A stretch of 64,000 nucleotides of DNA from assembly GCA_961205875.1 (NCBI GenBank), contig OY540813.1:31529001-31593000 (forward strand). The letters run 5' to 3'. The notes below the pieces were generated by a model that did not search any database, had not been told where the DNA came from, and worked only from the letters and a program-made list of their open reading frames with translations. A program made the position numbers and the translations under genes. Below, piece by piece: positions 1 to 11,517 of the stretch. Positions within the stretch are counted from its first letter, which is position 1. Every line of letters starts with the position of its first letter. The stretch is from Sialis fuliginosa. Taxonomy: Eukaryota > Arthropoda > Insecta > Megaloptera > Sialidae.

Positions 1-8
1 GATTAGCT

Positions 9-506
9 AATAGGCATGATGCCTAATTTTTAAAAACTATTTTATGATGATCTTACGTGTCTCTTATTTCCAAAAAAATGTTTATTTCTGCAGAAAATAA
101 AGGTTTAATCACAAAAATAGACCCTTTTAAAACTAATTTTGAATTTGACGCCAAAACGCTCGCAGGCGTCATGGTGCATTTTTGACGTCACGCCTATGTA
201 AACACTCCTTGTCAACTATAATAAATCCTTGTTCCATCGCTAATGTTTCTTGGTTTTACTTTTGGTAACATAAAACAAATATTAATGAAACAAAAATGAG
301 GTTTACGTAGCCGTGACGTCATCCACACTGACTGTTGTTTAATCAAACATGGCGGATTGCTGTACTTTGCGTTTTTATTTTAACAAAAATCATATTAATC
401 TCGCTATTAATATAAAAATAAATACATTTTTTAGAATCTTTTTAACTTATTTTATTATTTAAAATCATAATTTCAGTGATACTTTGTCACTGGCATCATG
501 CCTATT
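9..506 (+). mobile_element. M1 MITE, copy 1 (GGCATGATGCC termini)
   Basis: Ends are inverted: AATAGGCATGATGCC at 9-23 and GGCATCATGCCTATT at 492-506. The interior matches two other copies in this window (2684-3989 inverted, 34242-34785). It carries two perfect CRE-type palindromes TGACGTCA at 183-190 and 314-321. No coding frame is visible, so it is non-autonomous. Compared with the copy at 34242 it lacks about 50 bp around position 270. Superfamily is unclear because no convincing target duplication is visible. Confidence 0.8.
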
Positions 507-2683
507 ATAGAAGTGGTCTTTTTAGTGAAAATTATCATATAAAAAAAATAAATAAAAATAAAACTGACATAAAAAAAATACTCAAGAGATTATAATAATT
601 GAATTTAACAGTTTTTAATGTCGTTTTTCTTTTTTTTTCTTATTTTTTTTTTTCATAAAAACATTATTTTATGTTTCTGTCTCGATCTCACACAACGTAT
701 TAGTGAATTTATTTGATTGTTAAATTACTTTGGCTGTTTGTGTTCGATAAAACAATATAGCATCTGTTCGCTAGCTGAAAAAAAATCATGCTGTTTTTAT
801 GGGCGACATAAAAATCTTATATTTGATGTTTTATTTTATTTGAAAAAAACTTAATTTTTTAAAATAAATATTGTTGAATTTTATACTTTTTGCTCAATAA
901 ATTAAAAGTAGTTACAAATAGATACAAAAAATGTTCGTTATGTAATTCTACATAACATCGTTAAAAATATATATAGTTATATGTACTTATAAAAAATAAA
1001 AGTAGTATTTCAAATTTAGAACCTAATAATAATAATTCATAGAATATACAATAAATAACGGTGCATATATCGAAAATCAATTTAAATATTTTTCAAATAT
1101 CATCTTTTGAAAATCGATAAAAATATTATTTTTCAGTATCTATACTTTTATACATATGTATATCACATGATTACTATCACATTATACACATATTTGTGGC
1201 CAGTAATGCATACGAGTATAATGTCTGTACGCAACCTAATAAAAGTAGTTCCAGTAATAAAATCAAATTGACAGTTTAAGCGTACACAATTTCACGTAAA
1301 TAAATAAATAATTGAGAATGAAGCAGCAGCAGCAGCAACAGACAAAAAACAACAACATAATGCCCTGGATGGTTGACATACGGTACCGGGTTTACGTGTG
1401 TGTGTGTAGGTGTGTGTGTGTGTGAGCTTGACGTGACAGCGCACAAGAGAACACTGAAGGGTGGGGAAAGGGCATGGATACCAAGTGACAGACGGACGTA
1501 CAACGGCGCGAAATGGCTTTTCGTTGCTAGCCGTGATTTGTACTGAAGCGTTGACAACAGAACACTGACCACTGATATCCTTTCTTTGTCACACATCTGT
1601 CTATCTCTATCAATACGATTGCTTTTTATCTTCCTTTGTCTTCCAGAATTACACCGCTGGTTCTTGGAATAGTTTGTTTTTAAATTGATTAATCTATACA
1701 CAATAAATGAGTCCAAAACCTAATAATCAGTCAAGACAATCGATGTTTTATAACAGGGGTAGCCAGAATTCGATTGCTAAAATAACAATTTTTGATTTTA
1801 AAACGAACAAACAACATTTTTGTATTTTTGACGTGAATAACGTCTAGAGTTTCAGGCCAGATACTGGGTGGGCATTTCAGAAACTTAATAGAACGCACAG
1901 AGATTAGTTTTGCGCGCTAGCGTAAATGTAAAATATATTTCGACACTCAGAGCAGCTACCACACGGGTTTTGGTCTCAAATTATAGATCTCAATTAGATC
2001 TACAAGGTACAAATAAAAATCAAAAAAATTAACCAGTTTTAATGAGTGATAAATTTAATATTATAAAAAAACAACAACAAAAAATCAAATTTTGTAGGTA
2101 TATCCACGATTGCGCTTGTAAATATTAATAAATTGAATTGAAAAAAATAACAGTATAATAGCATGTATTCTTTACGACCTAACGTTTTAAATTTTTTAAG
2201 TTATTTAAATTGAATAAAAAAAAAATAAAAAAAAATTTCGTATTTTCACGATTTCGCTCGTAAATATTAATAAATTAATTGATTTTATGTTCGTACAAAA
2301 CATAAGAACTATATTATCCAATACTAGTTATATATTTATTTATTTAGACTAAGAGTGTGTCTATTTTACAAAAATTCAAACGTTTCTGTGTAACAAGAAA
2401 AAAACTAAAGATGTATCAATCCATAAGTTTTATTTAATTCCACATATTCACTCACGTCAATCCCTCGACTGTGCATTCCGACACAATCACGCCCATTTTT
2501 TTAATAATGTTCAATTAAAATTCAGGAGATGGTAGATTGTGTCACATTTTGAAGTATTTTAGAAGCATATACACAACAGACAAACTTAGCGAACAAATTG
2601 ATCTGCCACGGGTACATATATGTTCGGTATAGTAAGTACCTGTTGTGAACGGGTGCAAGTATTTACGAATATAATGCAATGGT
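507..2683. other. AT-rich gap with one GC-richer island and microsatellites
   Basis: Mostly low-complexity A/T sequence. A GC-richer patch at about 1360-1660 contains a (GT)n tract at 1397-1425 and a CAG-rich stretch at 1323-1340. A 146-codon minus frame (1276-1716) crosses it, but its protein is low-complexity with leucine and histidine-threonine runs and no domain. A motif around 'cacgatt..gc.cttgtaaatattaata' occurs at about 2104-2135 and again about 145 bp later (2247-2278), a small direct repeat. No gene recognised. Confidence 0.5.
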
Positions 2684-2799
2684 AATAGGCATGATGCCAG
2701 TAACAAAGTATTACTGAAATTATGATTTTAAATAATTAAATAGGTTAAAAAGATTTAAAAATGTATTTATTTTATATTAAAAGCGAGATTAATATGATT

Positions 2800-3567
2800 T
2801 TTCTACAACCGTGTAAAAAAGTAGGCTTTTTCTTTGACATTTCAGTGTGTAAAGTAGTACTTTTGCGCACGCCGTGCGTAAAAAGTTTTTTCACGCACGG
2901 CGTGCGCAAAAGTGTTTCCATAGTAACACACCTGTACATTTTTACATTTTTTTACGATTAATGAATTTTATAAATTCTATTGTATTATAGTATTAAACAA
3001 ATTAATAAAATTTAAGTACTATATTAATTATTGTAATAAACATAATTATTAATAAAATTAAATAAAATATAAACAATACCTTTAGGGTTTTTTTCTTGGC
3101 ACAATTCATGATATTATGTGTAATTTTCATATATCAATTTAGATTTTGCAGATAGTAAATTTAAAATTACAGAATTTGCAGGTTCTGATATCTCTGGTGG
3201 TGCACACTTATGTTCTTTTTCAGTATCACCACTTATCCATCTGAATATAATATAATAGAATAACAAATTATGAATCTCATTTGAATGAAAATAGAACTGT
3301 CAAAAATTTTATCCAAAGCTTACTAGAGTTGAATTTTAATATTAATATAGCAAAATACAAAGTATATAAATTAATTATTATATTATGTTATTGTTAATAT
3401 TATATAATCAGTAGGGTTGTAGAAAAAATATTGTGTGCACCTCGGGTGTAAAATGCGTTTGTTCGCACTCGTGTGACTGTCAGTCTCGGCTAACGCCTCG
3501 ACTGACAAACATTCACACTCGTGCGAAAAACTATCATTTTACACCCTAGATACACAAATAACTATTT
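2800..3567. mobile_element. Insertion within M1 copy 2, carrying two hairpins
   Basis: Its limits come from comparison with uninterrupted M1 copies. Near its left end is a perfect 20-bp inverted repeat (2860-2879 with 2893-2912, 13-nt loop) rich in CG dinucleotides. Near the right end an imperfect hairpin spans 3441-3546, from GGGTGTAAAATG to CATTTTACACCC with TTCGCACTCGTGTGA-like inner arms. The middle is AT-rich with no coding capacity. Terminal repeats are not clear, so class is unknown. Confidence 0.55.
2860..2912. repeat. Perfect 20-bp inverted repeat (hairpin)
   Basis: Arms 2860-2879 and 2893-2912 are exact reverse complements around a 13-nt A/T loop. The arm core GCGCACGCCGTGCG is itself nearly palindromic and strikingly GC-rich for this window. 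Confidence 0.9.
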
Positions 3568-4752
3568 TGTTAAAATAAAAACACAAAATACAGCAATCCG
3601 CCATGTTAGATAAAATACCAGTTAGAGTGGATGACGTCACGGCTAAGTATACATCATTTTTGTTTCATTAATATCTGCACTGTTTATAAATAATGTTTTA
3701 TTATTATTTATTATTATTACATTTTGTGTTACCAAAACTAAAACCGAGAAACGTTAGCGATGGGACAAGGATTTATTATTGTTGACAAGGAGTGTTTACA
3801 TAGGCGTGATGTCACATATACGCCATGACACCTGCGAGCGTTTTGGTGTCAAATTCAAAATTAGTTTTAAAAGAGTCAATTTTTTTGATTGAACCTATAT
3901 TTTTTGCAGAAATAAGTATTTTTTTGGAAATAGGAGACACGTAAAATCATCATAAAATAGTTTTTTTTAAATTAGGCATCATGCCTATTGAATTATGGAC
4001 CCCTTAAATATAATGAATTTAAGAACAGTTAAAACTAGTACAAAAAAATACATCCCACAGCGCAGCGGTTGATATATAAACTATAATATATACTAGTAAA
4101 CGCACCCAGTTAATGTTGAACATGACCGCTACCTGACATGAAATAACGAGAGGTCAGGATTTGATTGTTCGGTCCCCAGGTTCACATTTTAATCTACCTT
4201 AATCTATACACCAGTCGCAAAAATATTCACCACCCGATTATCTATAAGCTGTTTGTTAGTAAGTATTAAATAAATGTTCCACTGACTGCTATATTTTAAT
4301 TTTTACTTTAACTAATTAATTGTGATAAATTTAAAAAAATTACACAGGCTGACAAAATTTAACTGACCGTCTAAACCAGAAACCGAACTATACTTTTTCG
4401 AAGATTTTTGACACGCTGAATTCAAATCCGACTTCAGAATTGTCCCATCACGTCAGGACATAGAGTATGGACCGCGCATCTGACTCGAAAACAGAGCCGT
4501 GTCAAAAGAAAGAGATAGAAAATTATTTAGGAAGTACTTGTCCTTTCCTTTTATTATTATTAATACAGAATGTGCGGTCCATGCTCAATATCTATGCGTT
4601 TTTCGCTATATTTGAGGTTATGTTACATCACTCGGTAATTTTTCTCTACAAAACTCATTACGGTATCTGAAAGTACTACTCTTCTTCATAATTCATTTTA
4701 AATATTTCTAATATCTTTTTGTCTTTTCGAAAATTCGTTAGTTGAAATTTAT

Positions 4753-4842
4753 GAGTTTGGCATATGAGACTAATAATAATTATAATTTGGCATATGAGAC
4801 TAATAATAATTATAATTATTATTAGTCTCATATGCCAAACTC
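4753..4842. repeat. Palindrome with a duplicated arm
   Basis: The string TTTGGCATATGAGACTAATA occurs twice in direct orientation (4757 and 4787). Its reverse complement follows at about 4820-4840, so the inner copy forms a near-perfect hairpin. Confidence 0.85.
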
Positions 4843-4965
4843 AAATAATTATTAACTCTCATTACTCAATCTGTGAATGTTTGAAAAATTCAATAAGAAT
4901 AAGTAAAGCGAAATGAAGATGAATATATATATTCTAATATTTATGAGTTTATTATATTATAATTT

Positions 4966-5166
4966 TTTTCCGAATTGATTTACTATTATAGTTATTGCTT
5001 AGTTGTTATGTTACCTAACGTAACAAAATGTAGCCTATAACCTGGCCAGAGAATGTACCTATGAATTAAAAAAGAAACCACGTAAATCGGATAAGTGGTT
5101 CTCTAGTGCTAAGCGCACTAACGGACAGACAGACAGAGAGACGTTGAGCTTTATATATATTATGGA
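4966..5166 (-). mobile_element. Helitron 5'-end fragment
   Basis: On the minus strand it begins TCCATAATATATATAAAG and continues through the AGCTCAACGTCTCTCTGTCTG block, the TTATCCGATTTACGTG block and the CTGGCCAGGTTATAGGCTA block. These match the first ~200 bp of the full Helitrons at 9728 and 59168. The 3' part is absent. It lies in the middle of foldback FB-I. Confidence 0.75.
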
Positions 5167-5754
5167 TGATTTTACCTCACATATAAATACTTAAGAACAT
5201 TCAGCGCCTTAGGGTCAAAAACTCGCCTTACGGACCCTCATCCTTTACTATTATACTTTTCGGATGCCGTAACGAGTTTTGTGAATAAAAATTATCTCGT
5301 GATGTAACATAACCTCAAATATAGCGAAAACACGGGTTTTTCCACTTTCAAGTTAAAACCACCCGAAAACCTGGCGTAATGAGCCAATTCTGAGGTCGGA
5401 TTCGAATTCTTCGCGTCAAAAATCTTCGGAAAAGTATAAACTGGTTTCTGGTTTAAAATTTTATCAGCCTGTCTTATTCAACTGATAATATTGACATCAT
5501 CTTTAGTACAGGCAAATTAGACAAAAAATCGACCTGAAAAGAACATAATTCTTAGATCTATTTTTTTTGTTTTAAATCACTTTGTTATATATATACTTTA
5601 AGAATCCAATGAGTCCCGAGTTTTAAGGCTGTTGCGTATGTGCATATTTGAGGGGGAAAGGTTGCGCGCGGATAGCTTTTATATTGTTGATGATTTTCTT
5701 TAATAACACATTAAAGACTGTCTTAATTTTATATATTATACAGCTAATATCTAT

Positions 5755-6320
5755 TTTAGGGTTCCGTAGAAAACTAGGAACCCTTCTAGTTTTGCTCTAT
5801 CCGCCCGTCCGTCCGTCCGTACGTTTATATAAATTTTATACCGATTTAGATAAAATTTGGTATACGAACGTAGATTGATAACTCAAAAACAAAAATGATG
5901 AAATTTTGAAAAAAAAATTATTGGACCCCCGTTCAATAGACTGAAAAATAAATTCAATTTTTTTTTTCACTTACCCCATCAAGTGGGGTGTCCTTAGATA
6001 GGTCTTCTAAAATGCAACAAAAAATGTCAAATGACATTTTGATTTTAACCCTTCAGTTACGATATATTTGCTTTTCAATGTTATTGTTAGAGCGTCTCCA
6101 CCCATCTAATTTCTAAACTCTTAATTCAAAAAATCTGAAAAAAATTTAGAATGTAGCTTTTAATTAGTACTTTCACTGAAAATTATAACGAACACTGTCA
6201 AACAATTCTTTGGACCCCCCTCCCATAGACTGAAAAGCGTACTTACATTATTTTCGAACATTTGATCGAACATGTCCATTTTACCCCACTTTTCCCTCCA
6301 TAATTCTAATAATTTTACAT
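5755..6320 (-). mobile_element. GTTCCGTAG-family repeat, inverted copy
   Basis: Begins TTAGGGTTCCGTAGAAAACT, followed by a CCGTCCGTCCGTCC tract at 5806-5820 and blocks such as 'ccatcaagtggggtgtc' and 'ggaccccc..ccatagactgaaaa'. These same blocks, inverted, make up the tandem units at 11594-12650. Two partial units are present here (about 5925-6130 and 6140-6300). Its far end, possibly near 7000, is not well defined. The family is a widespread arthropod repeat with GTTCCGTAG-type ends; no coding capacity is visible. Confidence 0.65.
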
Positions 6321-7290
6321 AATGACAACATTATTTTACAAAATATACTCACTAACATAAAGGCAACCTATAAAATAATCCGTTAAATCTTGATTTATAA
6401 AAACTTAAATATTCACAATTTTTTGTCATGGAGTTAGTCGTTTTGTCTTTTGAGTTATTTCATTTTGTATATAAAAAACTATTTAAAGATACCATCTGCT
6501 ACAATTTTCATAGAAAAGTTTTTGTTTGAAAACCCTTAGTTTTTGAATAATATTAACAAATATACTGAGATACACAATTTATAAAGCTCAAAAACTCTCT
6601 TTAGTAATGAATAATTCAGATAACCTCTGATTGTTGTAACCAAAATAATTTTTTATGGGTGTAACAGTATCACCTAAACATGTCCCCATATGAACAAAAA
6701 TAAATATAACCCACTAGAAAGAGCTAACAATTTTTTAAAGCATTGGCAATACGCGGCCGTTCAAAGCTGTTTATGGAGGGGTTCTCCTCCTTCATAATTA
6801 AAAAAAATAGAATGGTTACACTCTATGAGACATATATTATCCGATTTTCATAAAATTTGTTTGTAGCACACGATAAACCGGTAAGTGATCAAAATCAAGC
6901 TAGTCTTGATTTTGATCATCGTTTATTTGACGCGGCCTACTTTAAATCAAAATACCGGCTAAAGTTCCCCAGTCCCGTCTAGGGACTCTTCGGTTTCTTA
7001 AAGATAAAGTATTTCTGAAGCCATTTCAGGAGGTATTTCTAATCTTTCCATTTTTTCCTTAATAAAACCTAATTTTAATGCACACGTGTCAATTTTATGT
7101 AAATAAATATTTACCGTTACAAAATAATTAATTTTACCTTACTATTTATTTTTTTTGTCATTTTATAACCCCCAGTCCTCATCCCAACATTAATTTTGAC
7201 TCATTAATTACTTAATGTTCGTTATAAACTATTTAGTACAGGGACATTAATTATTTTCATACATTTGATCTAACATATCCTTTTTTTTTT
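6321..7290. other. AT-rich gap; one perfect hairpin
   Basis: No gene seen. A perfect 14-bp inverted repeat TGATCAAAATCAAG lies at 6886-6899 with its complement at 6905-6918 around a 5-nt loop. 'ccgtctagggactcttcgg' near 6985 may be a decayed end of the preceding GTTCCGTAG element. Confidence 0.4.
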
Positions 7291-7292
7291 AT

Positions 7293-7367
7293 CGATGGAG
7301 ATATGTAATAAAAATTACAATAGTTACATTTTTCGCAATAGTTGAAAAACTATTTTTCCAATCTCTA
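7293..7367 (+). mobile_element. M2 hAT MITE fragment (3' end)
   Basis: Matches the right ~75 bp of the M2 element at 22987-23275, from 'ggagatatgtaataaaaatt' to the terminus CCAATCTCTA. The left part is missing. Confidence 0.75.
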
Positions 7368-7589
7368 TTAATAACCTAAAAAATATTTAAAAATTACTCT
7401 AACCTATAATAAATCGTATCTATTCAAATATCAAATCATAATACAAATACTAAAACTAAAAAAGTAAGTATGCATACAGACATATGTATGTACTCACGCA
7501 TCCATTATCTTAACTACAAATCCATATTTCACTATCTATACATGTGTATGAATATTAAACCTTACATAAGATCATACACAAAAGGGGTT

Positions 7590-7815
7590 GTTTATAGTAC
7601 ATTAGAATAGCACAACATGACAGTACAAGTAGCTCAAGGCTGTACCATCCCCAGGAGGGTTTGAGGGGTGACAGCTGTACATTGTACGCATTATCAAATT
7701 ACCACCACCCCACCCCGGCAATCAGGGTCATCCCAACAGTTCAGCCCTTAATCTGTTTTCTATAATGTACTCCACACTACCGTATGATATTCTCTCAAGT
7801 TGGGGTGGGTATAAG
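7590..7815. other. GC-richer island, apparently single-copy
   Basis: C-rich tracts (about 7701-7735) and a block 'ggagggtttgaggggtgacagc' stand out from the AT-rich surroundings. It matches no repeat recognised in this window and has no convincing coding frame. It could be a host regulatory element or an unrecognised short exon. Confidence 0.3.
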
Positions 7816-7960
7816 AACGAGATATAATGCATGCTAATATGTAATATGTGATATTAATATATGTGCTTTTATTTTTTTGAATAGCGTAAAATTAGTATAG
7901 AATCAATTGTCAATATTAATGTTACTGTTTTTTTTTTGGTATTATTATGTACATTAATTA

Positions 7961-8510
7961 TATACACCAGAGTGTCCTAACTTTTTTTGCGCCACGGCGT
8001 AAGATTAGGGAAGTTTATGGATTCGAGGTCTCTGCGATTTTTTTTCCGAAGAGTTATGCTCATTTGAACATTTCTATTGAGATTAGGTTTCAAAAATGTG
8101 CTAAAATGAAACAGAAGAGTGGAATTTTGTGACACAATGATGACACGACTTGTTGATAAACGTCAATTTTTTAACTGGATCTGTTTTTTTATTTCAGAAC
8201 ATTTAAAAAAATGAATTTAATCTAATCTCAATAGAAATGTTCAAATTATCATAACTCTTTGAAAAAAATCATAGATAGCTCGGTGTTGTTTTTGTCTTGG
8301 AAAGCCTTTTCGAACGAGCCCTCATTCAACCCCACGTGCCATTTAAGATCTTGGCTTCCCCTTCCCCGACCCTGGAGGTTTGCAGGTGGGTGTTTTTTGT
8401 GGTTAAATAATAGACTTTGTGATCCCATTGTATTCCTATAAATTTCAATTCTATATTTCAAACCATTCAAAAGTTATTTAGGTGGCCCGGAACTTTTGGA
8501 AGGCACTGAT
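7961..8510. mobile_element. MITE-like element with internal inverted repeat
   Basis: Internal arms 8043-8091 and 8219-8262 are inverted copies ('gagttatg.tcatttgaacatttctattgagatta'). The extreme ends (ACACCAGAGTGTCC and GGAAGGCACTGATT) are weakly complementary. It directly abuts foldback FB-A at 8511. Non-coding. Boundaries are tentative. Confidence 0.5.
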
Positions 8511-9704
8511 TATACAGGATGATTTACAACTAGTTTAAAAAAAATTAACAGTAGATCGAGGATATAATTTTAAGCAAAAAACCTTATGTGAACCTATGTC
8601 CGGAAATTCTTCGTGAAGGAGCTACAGTCTTTTGCCCAAAATTTGTGTTTATTTAATATCTAGAGAACCCATTGTGGTACAGTTATGAAATTTTAATATA
8701 GGGTTTGGTATTAATAGTGTTATCGATTTCCAGTATCAAATAATAATAATTTAGACTAGGGGTGTATGGAGCTAGTGGGCCTGCTGATTTTTTATCAAGT
8801 ATTTTTTTGTTCTTTAATTTTTTCCTGAGTTGGGTTCTTGTCGAAGATTATATGATACAAAATACACAAAAATATACTTTGTTCATTTTTCATAAGATCA
8901 AACGTTTTCGAAAAATATCGAAAAAAGAAAGTACTGCAGAATTTTTAACATCAATCATTTATAGTTTTTTTTTAATCATAGTAAAATACGTGTAACAGTA
9001 ATACAACTGGCTATAACTCTATGATGATAAGTATAAGGAGGTATATTTATATTAATTTTTTATCTTATTTTTAATTATAGAACAAGAATATAAACTTATT
9101 TTGTTTAATTTGGAGCATCCGTATTAAGTAAAATTCTGCAGTACTTTATTTTTTCGATATTTCTCGAAAACGGTTTATATTTTGTGTCATATAATCTTCT
9201 ACAAGTACCTAACTCAGGAAAAATTAAAGAACAAAAAAATGCTTGATAAAAATCGGCGGACCCACTGGCCCCATACACCCTTGGTCTAAATTATTATTAT
9301 TTGATACTGGAAATCGATAACACTATTGATACCAAACCCTATATCAACATTTCATTACTATACCACAATGGGTTTTCTAGATATGAAACCCAATCGTGAC
9401 CGAGGTTTTTTTTTTGCTGATTTTTCTGTCATCAATTCATACGTATATAAGTTTACTAAAACTCCAGAACGTTGGTAATTGCATTGTTGATGTATTCAGT
9501 CCAATTCTCGAAAATAAGTATGATTTCAAATCCATTCGAATTAAAATAATCTTACAGCAACGCTGTAAGATTATTTTATGGGTTAAATAAACACTAATTT
9601 TGGGCAAAAGACTGTAGCTCACTCACGAAAAATTTCCGGACATAGGTTCACATAAGATTTAAATTTGTTAATTTTTTTCAACTAGTTATAAATCACTCTG
9701 TATA
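8511..9704. mobile_element. Foldback element FB-A, copy 1 (full)
   Basis: Left end TATACAGGATGATTTACAAC is inverted at the right end, which finishes ATAAATCACTCTGTATA. The arms (8511-8960 and 9125-9704) share many long inverted blocks, for example 'ggaaattcttcgtga', 'gaacccattgtgg' and 'ttaaagaacaaaaaaat'. The right arm carries about 200 bp of extra sequence (about 9389-9590) with its own small hairpin around 9550-9575. TA flanks and a TACAGRRTG-like terminus suggest a mariner-type MITE. Other copies: 31455, 40505, 49955, 55858. Confidence 0.8.
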
Positions 9705-9727
9705 CCTGTATATTTTGATTTTATTTA

Positions 9728-9756
9728 TCCTTAATATATATAAAGCTCAACGTCTC

Positions 9757-9790
<34 letters not shown>

Positions 9791-10610
9791 CGTTAGTTAC
9801 CTTATCACTCGAGAACCACTTATCCGATTTACATGTTTTTTTTTTTAATTCATAGGTACGTTCTCTGGCCAGGTTATAGGCTATATTTTTTTACGTTAGG
9901 TAACATAACAACTAAGCAGTGACGATAATAGTAAATCAAGTCGGAAAAAATTTTGCCGTCGGCGCGCTGTTTTGTAATACGCTGCCTAAACCGTTCAATA
10001 TAGAACAAAATAATGTATTAAAGAATTGTGTAGAATCAAAAGTTCTACAATAAAGTCAGCGACACGATATGTCTAACTTTTATATTTAAGCCACAATGAC
10101 TGCTTTTATGTTACAAAGAAAACATAAAATATTTGGGTTCTGTTTACATGGACTTATGACCTGCAAAACATTAATCCTTATCAAAATAAATGATTTCATC
10201 GTCATAAGTACTTAATGTAGATATAATTTGCTATTTACAGCATCCAATTTGGTCGTATAGTTTAGAAAATATCGAAATATACATATTAGAACATATTATT
10301 CGCGCGATTGTGTCCGTGCGCGGGGAGCGGCGAGGGAACATGCCAACACGCTGGGAAGAACAGGCCGGTATTCTATTGATTGTCAATTGTTTATTTTGTT
10401 TTCAATAATTAACTTTTAAATTTAAATAGAACAAAAATTATTTTTACTTTTTATTCTGATTCGTTTTTGTTAGGTAGGTAATTTAAGTGTTATTTGGTTT
10501 TTATTACATTAATAACTAATCGTGTTTGTAATTAATTCAACTATATATTTTTTAAATCCTAAACAATAATTCCGTAGTCCACGCGAGCGAAGCCGCGTGG
10601 GCCCAGCTAG
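9728..10610 (+). mobile_element. Helitron (non-autonomous), complete copy A
   Basis: Starts TCCTTAATATATATAAAG right after an A and ends with the hairpin CACGCG..CGCGTG followed by CAGCTAG and a T, so it shows the 5'-TC, 3'-CTRR and A/T insertion hallmarks. A (CTGT)n tract lies at 9759-9790, just inside the 5' end. No Rep/helicase frame is present, so it would need help in trans. It is very similar to the copy at 59168-60054 except for a GC-rich central segment (about 10295-10380). Confidence 0.85.
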
Positions 10611-11517
10611 TATATTATATTTTAAAATAAAAATTCACTGTAATATATGTATACAAATATAATATTAAGAAGATATGGTTCACCTAGTCTATAGGAATCA
10701 AGAATATTACATATAAATGTGGAATTTAGAAGCTTTTAAATTAATTGCAACTATCAATTTCCCCAATCCTAATAAATTATAATACTTCGTCAATAGAATC
10801 AGAAAAATCATAACATAACGTAATAAAACAAATGCGTATAGTTGCATACATCTGGCAAAACATATCAGTATCATATGTTACAAACGATTTGACTACTACA
10901 TGTTACAACAACAATGAGCAAATTTTCGCAGCATGACTCCAGCCACGCTGAAAAAGGGTAACGCTATTTCACCCCATTAAAAGTATATCCAAACAAATAC
11001 ACCCTTCGTCAAGAATCACCCCGTGTCCACATCCACGGATTAGTGAGCCTGTCATTCATGGAATATTGACTAGAAAATTGACAGCACCCTTTCACGGCAC
11101 ACTACGTACATACATCTATAACCCTCGTCTGTGTAATTTCACGTAATGTTCAATGCTGGTAAAAAAATATACGTACGGATAAGCTGATATTAATTTTCAA
11201 TTTTATTTTATTTGCGTTGTATTGTTGTGGTTTATAAACTGATTTTGGTTTTTAGTTTTTCGAAGTTATAATAGTATTATTATAATACCTAATTATATAA
11301 AGTATGTAAATTTAATTTAAAACGATATAATTTTTGGTCGTTTTATATGGAATATTTTTATTGATAGATGTAAAATTTTTATAAAAAAAAAATATGTACG
11401 CATATTTTCTACGAACGCCTATTTAGTGTACGAACTTTACTAATTGATTTTCTTAGATTCATTCTTACTATTAAGAAATAATAAATATACCAAAAACCAA
11501 TTGAATAAAATAAATAA
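10611..11517. other. AT-rich gap with a GC-richer island at 10900-11135
   Basis: No gene recognised. The island at 10900-11135 has several C-rich blocks ('caccccgtgtccacatccacgg', 'cctttcacggcacactacg') and CCATTAAAA. It matches no repeat seen in this window and may be host regulatory sequence. Confidence 0.35.

Larger units (their letters stand above)
2684..3989 (-). mobile_element. M1 MITE, copy 2, inverted and interrupted
   Basis: Starts with AATAGGCATGATGCC (2684) and ends with GGCATCATGCCTATT (3989). In inverted orientation it matches copies 1 and 3 at 2684-2800 and 3568-3989. The middle (about 2800-3567) is an unrelated insertion that splits the element between the strings ATGATTTTT and GTTAAAATAAAAAC, which are contiguous in the other copies. 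One CRE palindrome survives at 3632-3639; the second site has decayed to TGATGTCA. Confidence 0.78.
4344..5472. mobile_element. Foldback element FB-I (ACAGGCTGACAAAATTT ends)
   Basis: The outer arms 4344-4465 and 5370-5472 are inverted relatives (ACAGGCTGACAAAATTT versus AAATTTTATCAGCCTGT). An inner pair is also inverted: 4590-4680 against 5255-5335, sharing 'tatagcgaaaa' and 'gttatgttacatca'-type blocks. The centre has been disrupted by a Helitron 5' fragment (4966-5166) and holds a smaller palindrome at 4753-4842. Non-coding; a 67-codon frame in the left arm is incidental. Confidence 0.7.

Noticed and set aside
1276-1716. 146-codon minus-strand frame as a gene
   Set aside because: Protein is low-complexity (poly-Leu from CAG repeats, His-Thr from GT repeats) with no domain; the frame is open because of the microsatellites.
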